A DNA stretch of 64,000 bases. It comes from Breviolum minutum Mf 1.05b.01 (lineage: Eukaryota > Sar > Dinophyceae > Suessiales > Symbiodiniaceae). The notes under the pieces were generated by a model. That model was not told where the DNA came from. It searched no databases and saw nothing but the letters and a program-made list of their open reading frames with translations. The stretch spans positions 124,001 through 188,000 of the forward strand of contig DF239088.1 of the NCBI GenBank assembly GCA_000507305.1. The letters are read 5' to 3'. Both the position numbers and the translations under genes were made by a program. Shown piece after piece: positions 56,240-64,000 of this stretch. Each line of letters begins with the position of its first letter. The first letter of the stretch is position 1.

Positions 56240-58690
56240 GGCTGTGTTCTACTTCATTCCGGCTGTGGTCTTTCTCATCTTCCTTTTCAGCTCATACGAC
56301 ACTGAGGTTCAAAGAATGCACGGATTGGCATGGTGTAAGCTGCTTCAAGGTCAAACGATGTGAAACAACGTGAATTTACGTCATTTCTTCGTATCAACTT
56401 TGCCAGGCCACTCTATTGCCTCTGAGCAAATTCTTCGAGGTCACTTGGAATCTGCATGGAGTCATTTTCAACATCCGGTTGAAGATTCCAACAATATATA
56501 ACCTGTTTGCAAAATCAAGCGAAACTACCATGTGGCTGAGATAATTCTCTGATGCCTCTCTTGTCACATTGGCACACCTTTTTGAAGCATTTCTCTCTTT
56601 TATTGTGCAGGATGATTTCGAAGCCTCACGGACTGTGCTGAATCGGGTGAATGTCCCAGCTCGTTTGACTTCGGGATGACGGACGCCAGGTGAAAAGTGA
56701 ACAGTGATGGAAAGTGAGTCTGAGTCAAAGAGTTTCTTCAATATTCGATTGTCTTCCAATTCCCCAAGACTAGTAGATTTCCGTAGATTTCTGCAAAAGT
56801 GCAGCACAAAAATGTCAAGTCATAGATCGAAATTGTATGCGAGTCAGATGAAGGAAGAGAAAGAAAGGGGACCATAAGAGACTTTCACAAAGCAACTTCT
56901 GAAATCAGGTTCGATTCATGCGGGAGAAACATGTGGTTGACTACGTGCAGAAAGGACTTCGAGTTCAGGCATGGGGTGCTGAAAGTTGAAATAGCAGTAG
57001 AGCACACGGTAAAACCAAAGCAGCTATGGCAAAACAGTCTTGGAAAAACTGTAAAGAGCCTTCTGAGACAAAAACGTCCAGGTAGGTCGGTAGACGGAAC
57101 ACACCGCACGGTGAGGCAACGAATGGAGAATTGGCAATTGGAGAGATTTTCCATGAACTCGCAGCCAGTTTCTCAGATTAAAGCTGACAACTTGTCAGAG
57201 CAGATTGTGAACATGTTGATGCAACAATATGATGCGATGATATGCTATGATTTGAGTGTGTTTGTGCCATCATTACAGCCTGGATTATGTTTGCTGTATA
57301 CTGTATAGTTTTGTAGTGGTGTTGTAGTGGTATAACATGTACTGTACAGTATACATGAGGCACTATGGCCTACATTATTCGAATCTATTCGACATCGACG
57401 GTACTTCCCGTATTCCTTACGAACATTTATTTATGTCGCTTGAACAATCTACATAGTATGTAGAGACATCGGTTTTATATCCATATCAACGCAATGGTTT
57501 GAAAAGTTTGATATGAATCATGAGAATCATGTACTGTTATGCTTTTGAGATTTGAACGCCATCGCATGGCCAGGAGGCCACAGCCACGGATGCCCCTACT
57601 ATGAGAACGCAGCGAGGTCTTCGTGCTCCAGCCTGAGTGGAGTGCATGAAAGGACCTTTATGGACCTTTGGTATCGGGCATTAGTATATGGGGCAGTATG
57701 GTGTATTAAGAAAAAATCATGAGAGAGATACTGTGCACTGTTTCATTGTCCAAGTCAATTTTTGTTGAATCCATTTTGCATCATTTTGCCGTTTTCGAAG
57801 AAGCATTCAGGCTATGTTCAGAAAGGGAGATGAAGAAAGGCCACCGACAAACCGAAACAACCGAAATGCACAGATTGGTCGAGAGACCGGACGTTGACGC
57901 TTTGGGCCAGGTCCCGGGTCACATGGACGATGTGGCCAGCGAAAGTTCTTCTTGATCCCCGTGTATCCGACAAGGACAGGGTGGAGAGGAAGCAGACAGG
58001 GCGATGATGCAAGATATTGCAAGATAAGATCAAGATGATATGAGCTGTGATGTTGGTTACTAGTTCAATTCAATTGCATTGAAGTCATTGAAGTGTTATC
58101 ATGTCAATTCATGTCATGATCCTATGCGATCTGCAATCCGATGCTCACCTGCAAGCCTGCATTGAAAGAGATCCATATGTACTGTTGTGCCAAGCAGGGG
58201 GGTTCAGTGCCAACGAGCTGGTTCAAGCCAGGACACGGTGATTTTCCGTTGCGTGTGGTACTTCTTCTTGGTGGTGCTGGGACTTCCCCTTCTTTTTGTC
58301 CGCGTCATGTTTTGTCGAGTCAAGTCGGCCGCATGACGCATGCATGTGGAATGCATGTTGACAAAGAGTTGCAGGGCAGTATTTTTCACCATGCTTTGAC
58401 TGTTTTTGTTTGCTGCCAGGTCTTGTACTGCCTGTCCACGCAAATGTTCAAGGTGTGATGAGTGCGAGTCTTTGGAGGATTTTGGCTAAAATTGGCTGCA
58501 TGTGCCTGTGCAAATGGAAGGACATACTGGACGTATGGAGTGGGCAAACGTCCGATGTGGCTGGTATTCTGATTGAGTGCGAGCCTCACTATGACCAGGC
58601 CAACAACTTGTGATCTTTGGTGATGGTTTCTGCAAGGGCCTCTACCAATATTTGGTGTGGCTGAAGGAAAACAACACATTTAATATTTCT
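56240..58690 (+). CDS. Multi-exon gene of unknown function, later exons
   Basis: After TTATTGTGCAG near 56611: DDFEASRTVLNRVNVPARLT. After AAATCAG at 56908: VRFMREKHVVDYVQKGLRVQ. Around 58425-58612: SASLWRILAKIGCMCLCKWK, DILDVWSGQTSDVAGILIEC and EPHYDQANN, after which the sense switches by one base to LVIFGDGFCKGLYQYLVWLK. The membership of all these in one gene is an assumption from strand and proximity. Confidence 0.35.
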
Positions 58691-59779
58691 GAATATGTCT
58701 TGACATATTGGTCGCTCGTACATGCGCACATCATGCACACACACACACATATGCTGTGCATACATCATCACTATCATACGTGCATATATGCAAAGTGGAG
58801 CAAAACGGCAGCAGCGTACATCTAGAGATGTTTAAGTGACACCTTTGTGGATTTGATGGTCAGTCATTTGAAAGAGATTGGCTGTCTGAGGTCTGGCCAT
58901 TTCGTCATCTTTGGCTATTTGAGCTGGCTGCTCTACCGTAGGACAGTGAGTGACACCTCCTGATTTCGCTGGATGGCGAGGAAAATGGTGCTAAAGCCTG
59001 GTTTCGATTTGACTTGATGGTGTCGTGAAGACTAAGTCTTTTGACATGTTTGCTACTGAGATTTAGCCAAGTGCGAATCAACGTAATCTTTGGTTAGATT
59101 GTCTCGAGTAGACTGAGTAAACCTGAGCAATCCAATCCGCCATGCATTTTTCCGCTTGTTTTTGAAGATCCTCGGATCCTTCAGCTGTGTCTTAAACCGC
59201 AAGCCCCGCCTTTGGAATCCATCGCCCGGGACTCGGACCCTTCTAACTCGAAGGTGTTCTGTGGGTCGTGGGTGGTAAGTTTCTTTAAAAAGAAATGCCC
59301 GCAACGTCCAGGTATTTGAAAGCAATTGAGTGGCCAGCGCTTCACTCAATTTCCAAATTGGTCGGACACTGTTTATTAGTGGCAAGACTACACTAACATG
59401 AGTTAAGATTGCCAACATGCAAGACACAAATGTAGGCCGTCCAACATGCATATGGGAGCTCAAGAGGTGCGCCATGAGATTTGCTTGCCGCGCATTGTCA
59501 GGGCCTCATATCTGGGTAATCTTTCCAGCGCCGTCACAAGGAGTGTTGGCAAGACTTCTAGGTTTCACCAAAGCAAGTGATTCAAAAAGTTCAGGTTCGA
59601 ATTTGTTAAAATTTGTCAGTTTGTATCCAGAGAGGTCAACGAGGCCAGAGTCCAAAGTCAAAGATTTGGAGCTGCCATTGATCAATTGCTACAGTCCATC
59701 AGAGTTTTCAAGCGCAAAAAAGGTCATCAGCATCCACTTGACAGTGTTTATTAGAGTGATTTCCACAAGACAATCATCA

Positions 59780-59832
59780 TGAACCATCATTAATCATCAC
59801 AGATCATCACAGATCATCACAGATCATCATGG
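59780..59832. repeat. ATCATCACAG tandem repeat
   Basis: About four units of ATCATCACAG, seen directly, about 65 bp upstream of the intronless ORF. Confidence 0.85.
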
Positions 59833-59895
59833 ATCCACATAAGATGAATCCATCTTTTCCAAAGGTCTGATAAAATCCAACTGGGAATCGAATCG

Positions 59896-60834
59896 ATGGC
59901 GGAATCATTTACTATTGGCGGTCTGCTGCCACCAGGAGCAGTCCGAAGTGTTCCGGAAGAACATGACATTTTTGACAGTTTTCAACCGGAGCCAGGGCAA
60001 TCAAATGCACAAGTTGGATCCAAAGTACGGGAGAGAGCTTCAACTGCCCAGCATCAGGCCCAAAATCTCGCTGATCTCCAACGTTTGAGAATTGAAACAA
60101 TGAGAGGGATGGCCAAAACTGTCAAGTACAACCGAGGTGAGTCGACATGTACATGTAAAGTGGCTTACTTTACAAACAAGCAGTTGTTGAATATTTCGGC
60201 GGAGAAGATGCCTAAACTTCGGCGAGCCTTGGAAATTCAAGAGCCCAAACTTGTCATCCGACTTTTTCCTTCCATGCGTGGCAGAAGTTATTGGAACCGC
60301 TTCCCAAAAAGGAATCCATCGAATCCCACTTCTTCTCCTCCAGAGTTGAGCGATCCTGATGAAGAGCGAGTGGAGCAAGAGCTGAATTTGATTGCCAAAG
60401 AAGTTCTTTTGCCTTTAGCTCTCAAGTCTCATGCCCTTGTAGTTGGAGTCAGTGCATGTGCTCTGATGACTGCTTTTGCCAATGTTTGCGGCCCAATCCA
60501 ACGTCGCTATGGTGACAAGTGTCCTTTCCGAATGATTTGTTTAGAACATGCCTACCACCTTCATATGGCAGTGGATAGCTACGATGGAGTGGAAAAAGCC
60601 ATTTGGAAAGAGATACCAGAATGGCGAGACTCCGATGAACAAATTCGCAAAGCCTTGGGGGTGAAGTTTGGAGCTGACCGTGGTCAGTGGCCACGACAAC
60701 AATTGCTTCCAGGATGCGAACAGTACGTCATTTATGAATCCTTGGATGAGAATGATTGCAGGATCGACTTCCGTGCGGGGAATCGATTTTCAGACACTTT
60801 CTGTCTTAAGTCGAAGGGGTTGGCTAATTTTTAA
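59896..60834 (+). CDS. Intronless hypothetical protein, ORF 1
   Basis: ATG to TAA, 312 codons without interruption, in a region where neighbouring genes have exons of 35-700 bp. The N-terminus is polar; a long helix follows (STAQHQAQNLADLQRLRIET), then KLVIRLFPSMRGRSYWNRFP, a Pro/Ser linker, and a helical domain (EQELNLIAKEVLLPLALKSH; FANVCGPIQRRYGDKCPFRM). No catalytic motif recognised. ORF 2 follows in the same frame after two in-frame stops. It may be a domesticated element gene or retrocopy. Confidence 0.6.
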   Translation: MAESFTIGGLLPPGAVRSVPEEHDIFDSFQPEPGQSNAQVGSKVRERASTAQHQAQNLADLQRLRIETMRGMAKTVKYNRGESTCTCKVAYFTNKQLLNISAEKMPKLRRALEIQEPKLVIRLFPSMRGRSYWNRFPKRNPSNPTSSPPELSDPDEERVEQELNLIAKEVLLPLALKSHALVVGVSACALMTAFANVCGPIQRRYGDKCPFRMICLEHAYHLHMAVDSYDGVEKAIWKEIPEWRDSDEQIRKALGVKFGADRGQWPRQQLLPGCEQYVIYESLDENDCRIDFRAGNRFSDTFCLKSKGLANF

Positions 60835-60924
60835 TGTTTTGGTGAAGCTCCGTCACATACGATACTAAAAAGTCATGACGACAACAAAAAAGACGTCATT
60901 TAGTCTAGATCGAGAGACATTTGT

Positions 60925-61533
60925 ATGGTTGAGTTGTCGGCCAAGGATATGTTTGTCCAATCTTTAAGTACTTTTTTACCAGCGATTGGGATTTGGACCT
61001 ATGGAGATCGTGACCTGCACTTGATGGGTCAAGTGGCTGAGCATGTCAGCGATGGTTTGCCCTTGGTTCTTTTGGATAGCCGAGCATCTAGCCGAGCCTC
61101 CACGCTTGCACTGCGCAGTTCTTTTGAACGGGAGCTCCCACCGTTTTTATACAACTCTCAAGGGAAGCTCCAAGAGCATTGGGACCGTTGTCATGATTTG
61201 TGCAATAGTCTCACAGACAAGACTCTAGCTGAAGCTTGCCGGAACTTGCTTCACATGGCTACGGCATTGATGGGTCAGTCAAAAGGGGATGCATATACGG
61301 CCTCTGCCCTGGCGTACCTCAAGATGGCAGTGCAGGACAGGGGAGGCCAAGGCAATCGGGAGGATAGCAGGATGTGGCTATGTAGTGCGGTAGAAGCAGC
61401 AATGTTGGACCATACATACAACTCAATTGACTACAAGCTGGAGGGTGATGCAATCGATGTGGATGATGATGGTGTGACGCCTCAAGAGGAGGAGCTAAGC
61501 CCCTTGGTGGGGAAGGGTCCTTGGAACCCTTGA
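60925..61533 (+). CDS. Intronless hypothetical protein, ORF 2
   Basis: ATG to TGA, 202 codons, in the same frame as ORF 1 and 90 bp after it. It reads IGIWTYGDRDLHLMGQVAEH then GLPLVLLDSRASSRAS, an alternating hydrophobic pattern like a nucleotide-binding alpha/beta fold (weak thought: SLOG/LSDAT-like), a helical middle, and an acidic tail (DAIDVDDDGVTPQEEELSP). It could be the C-terminal half of a protein whose reading is broken by stops at 60832 and 60898, or an independent gene. Confidence 0.55.
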   Translation: MVELSAKDMFVQSLSTFLPAIGIWTYGDRDLHLMGQVAEHVSDGLPLVLLDSRASSRASTLALRSSFERELPPFLYNSQGKLQEHWDRCHDLCNSLTDKTLAEACRNLLHMATALMGQSKGDAYTASALAYLKMAVQDRGGQGNREDSRMWLCSAVEAAMLDHTYNSIDYKLEGDAIDVDDDGVTPQEEELSPLVGKGPWNP

Positions 61534-61734
61534 TCCAAGGAAGTTTAGAAGTCTAATTTTCGACAATATGAATGGACAGTTGAAAAGCAGGGAAGAGACG
61601 AAGAGTCAAGAAGAAAATAGGGTCGCTAGAAAGAAGATACTCACGCGCGAAATGTCGCAATGATTCGCGGTTCCAGAGGGCCGAAAAGTAGGCTCGCTAA
61701 AGCGGCGGGTGCGGAGCCATGTCGCCAGATGAGA

Positions 61735-62038
61735 AGTGAAGAATTGCACGCCACTGTGGCGCAAAGCGCAGTTTCAAGTCAAAATGCTAAAAAACTGACG
61801 GTCCCAGGCCCCAGGCCAGTTTTGGAAATTAGGACGTCTAAAAATTGCACCCCGCTATGGCGCGAAGCACGGTGTCAAGTCAAACTGTAAAAAAACACCA
61901 TTCCCGGACCACTTTTTGAAGTTTCGATGTTGAAACCTGGCACGCCGTTGTAGCGCGAAGCGCATTTGCAAGTCAAAATGTTCAAAACATGGAATTCGGC
62001 CCACTTTTTGAAGTTCAGATGTCGAAAAATGGTTTGGA
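61735..62038. repeat. Satellite-like tandem repeat, units of about 93-101 bp
   Basis: Three units start near 61744, 61845 and 61938. Each carries TTGCAC(G/C)CC...TGGCGC(G/A)AAGC(G/A)C, then CAAGTCAAA(A/C)TG, then CCACTTTTTGAAGTT-like and GATGT(T/C)GAAA. A partial fourth unit ends near 62038. No coding support. Confidence 0.85.
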
Positions 62039-62089
62039 ACATGTTTGGAGGTTTGTACGACAGAAGAAATAGTTGGATTGAGACTCACT

Positions 62090-62535
62090 TAGTCAGTTCA
62101 CCAGTCAGTCTGTTATAGTTATATAATCAGTCAGTGAGTCAATCATATCAGTCAGTCAGTCCAATTTAGTCAGTTGGTCAGTCAGTCAGTCAGTCAATCA
62201 GTCAGCGAGTCAGTAGTCAGTTGGTTAGTTAGTCAGTTAGTCAATGAGGCAGTTAGTCACTTGGTCACTTAGTGAGTTAACAAGTTGGTCAGTTAACTAG
62301 TGAGTCAGTTAGTCAATTAGCTAGTCAGGCAGTCGGTTGGTTGATTGGTCAGTTGGCAGTTAATTAGGTAGTCAGTTAGTCAGTCAGATAGTCAGTGAGT
62401 TAGCAGGTTAGTCAGTTAGGCAGTTACCCAAGTAGTCAATTAGCCAGTTGGTCAGTTAGTCTTGGTCAGGTAGTCAATGAGTCAGTTAGTCAGTTCGTGA
62501 GTCAGCAAGCTGGCTAGGTAGTCAGCTAGTCAGTG
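62090..62535. repeat. Degenerate AGTC tetranucleotide array
   Basis: About 445 bp of CAGT/AGTC units with frequent point changes (GTTAGTCAGTTGGTCA and similar). It directly follows the satellite array. Confidence 0.95.
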
Positions 62536-62715
62536 TTTTTGCTCTGACATCCGAGACTCGCAACAACCAATCTCTCCTATAGGTTTCCTATTCTTGAAAC
62601 TTCTGCCACCGCCTCATGCGGTACTACTGGTATTTTGTGATACCTTATGATGCACCATGTCAATGTTGACACCCATTGACTTGACACCCACTGACACCCA
62701 AAAAACCGAGGCCAG

Positions 62716-62881
62716 GTGGTTCAATTTTTTCTGAACTATGTGGGCGTCCAGGATTCGCTGATTTCGCAGATTGCAACAAAAGGATGTCACGATGCCGTGG
62801 ATCAGCTGAAGCAGGCAGAGAGCTTTGAAGATTTGGAGGCCAGGCAGCGAGGATGGCTTCATCCCCTCACCGTAATCTCAG
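62716..62881 (+). CDS. Exon of unidentified protein, + strand
   Basis: After GAGGCCAG at 62708-62715 the frame reads VVQFFLNYVGVQDSLISQIA, TKGCHDAVDQLKQAESFEDL, then EARQRGWLHPLTVIS, meeting a GT donor (AATCTCAG|TAAG or one base off). Convincing coding sequence; family unknown. It may be the last visible exon of the + strand block. Confidence 0.5.
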
Positions 62882-62999
62882 TAAGCCTTGCACGCGTATG
62901 CATGCTGCATCATTATTAGTAAAGAACTCACCTACAGAAAGCTCAGCTGTGTCCTTTTTTCCCCACCTGTAGGCTGTGGCTTTTCAGAACAACTGAAAC

Positions 63000-63684
63000 T
63001 GTACATGTGCCATTTGAAACCTTGCACAAGCGCAAACAAAAGTTGGGTGGTCCGTTTGGTGGTACTCTTTGGCAGCGTTGGCAACAAGAATACGTTGCCG
63101 ACAGTCGAAGCCGAATGTTTGGGCAATTAATATCGTGACGTGCTGATGCGCATTTTCCCCAGGACGTGCCACATAGATCGATCGGTATTGCTGACCATGG
63201 TAGTCGCCGTCCGTAAAAGTCGTCGCGCAATTTCGGGCTGTATGGTACCTCGTGCCATCGGCGAGATCCATGCCTCATAATTGGGCATGTCGCCAGGTCG
63301 TGGTGGATGTCCCGGATCCACCAACACCGGTAACAATCTACAGAGTCTCTTGTGTGTTTGTGTACTTCACATGTCACTTGAAACCGGTTGAAGATGTTGC
63401 CACGCAGCTGGTGGCAGAAGGACCTCTGAGTGAGAAAGTTTTTTCTTCTCTGACCGTGCCATCGCCATGGCAGGGATTTCCGATGTGCAATTGGATGTTC
63501 CCTCGCAAGAGGTCGCACACGAAGCCTCCTGACATTCTAAGATACAAATCTCATTGTTGCTTGGAATCAAAACATCCAGGGCCTTGGGATCCACCAATGA
63601 TGGAAGCTTTGCCTTGATTGCTTTCCAGTTGTCAATAGTGTTATCTTCTTTGAACTTCATTGTAAGTTTCTTGGTTGGGTCCAA
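63000..63684 (-). pseudogene. Probable - strand coding sequence with frame breaks
   Basis: On the - strand, frame by frame, protein-like segments follow the gene fragment at 63685-64000: KLTMKFKEDNTIDNWKAIKA and LPSLVDPKALDVLIPSNNEI (63570-63684), then PNYEAWISPMARGTIQPEIA (63190-63310) and, in another frame, DGDYHGQQYRSIYVARPGEN and RQRILVANAAKEYHQTDHPT (63030-63200). Each switch needs a one- or two-base shift, so this is either a decayed copy, an assembly with indels, or several exons. One + strand frame (63380-63480) also looks coding, so the strand is not certain. Confidence 0.3.
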
Positions 63685-64000
63685 AAGGTGGAATATGAAC
63701 CAAAGTCACATCCTTGTCAGGCATCTCATGCAACGCCCGCGCCCTTGAACTTTGTTGATCCTTGCCCGCGTAGCAATTCCACGCTTGCAACTCCAAGAGC
63801 TTTGTGGCCATAAACATAGACGACTTTGCCTGGGAAGTGTCAACAGCCGCCTCATCTTCTTTTGTTGCAGTAATACTCCCAAAAGGCCCAGAAGACACTT
63901 TCAAAGGGGTTTTCAAATCTTCCTCCATCAGTTGCAAGATCTCTTGCGTGGTATAGGATTTTCCTTCCCTTCCCAGTTTCTGTTTGTTTGTGGCCAGTTC
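63685..64000 (-). CDS. Partial - strand gene running off the window end
   Basis: On the - strand the frame is open from the window edge (ELATNKQKLGREGKSYTTQE) through MEEDLKTPLKVSSGPFGSIT, KSSMFMATKLLELQAWNCYA and LHEMPDKDVTLVHIPPFG, closing at a stop near 63641. Charge balance and codon pattern look coding and the + strand here is poor. Family unknown. The 5' end is beyond 64000. Confidence 0.5.

Noticed and set aside
59053-59475. 140-codon frame on the - strand
   Set aside because: Reads partly protein-like, but no motif was found and a + frame (59469-59782) overlaps it with equal claim; neither can be supported.
59594-59610. GGTTCGAAT box resembling a tRNA T-loop
   Set aside because: No matching acceptor, D or anticodon stems could be drawn around it.

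Overview
The window looks like nuclear DNA of a dinoflagellate, most likely from the Symbiodiniaceae. The evidence is: almost every recognisable gene is on the + strand; genes are cut into many exons; introns end in AG but begin with GT, GC or GA, often with a G after the acceptor; microsatellites are abundant; and several proteins are orphan-like. No prokaryotic operon structure, rRNA, tRNA or CRISPR was seen. The organism call is an inference. Exon edges were set by hand from reading frame, splice phase and protein motifs.

Layout. 0.3-1.8 kb: an intronless hypothetical gene with a frameshift. 3.0-4.3 kb: a long inverted-repeat element. 5.0-5.5 kb: an orphan exon. 7.2-15.6 kb: a seven-exon gene for a protein of about 1,274 residues that starts with a split CxCxxC...CxxC zinc ribbon; its exons join in phase if one surplus base is removed. 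16.3-21.7 kb: orphan exons with nuclear-localisation-like basic clusters, one intron carrying a MITE-like element. 22.9-33.9 kb: a superfamily 2 helicase-like gene with a good Walker A, DEVH box and LTGTP motif but a decayed motif VI. 34-38.2 kb: scattered exons of unknown nature. 38.6-53.2 kb: a UvrD/Rep/Srs2-type superfamily 1 DNA helicase gene with motifs I, Ia, Ib, II, III, IV, V and VI on separate small exons. Between its motif V and motif VI exons sits a complete five-exon BT1-family folate/biopterin transporter gene on the same strand. The last helicase exons are tandemly duplicated. 53.4-58.8 kb: exons of an unidentified gene. 59.9-61.5 kb: two intronless in-phase ORFs. 61.7-62.5 kb: a ~95-bp satellite followed by an AGTC-type array. 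62.7-64.0 kb: a last + exon and then coding sequence on the - strand, probably a convergent switch of gene direction.

How the genes relate. Two helicase-like genes (SF2 and SF1) lie near each other, and an orphan zinc-ribbon protein lies upstream. In dinoflagellates neighbouring genes are usually separately processed by trans-splicing, so no functional operon is implied. The most striking structures are the nested transporter, the 3' exon duplication, the mixed splice donors and several hairpin elements placed in introns close to exons.
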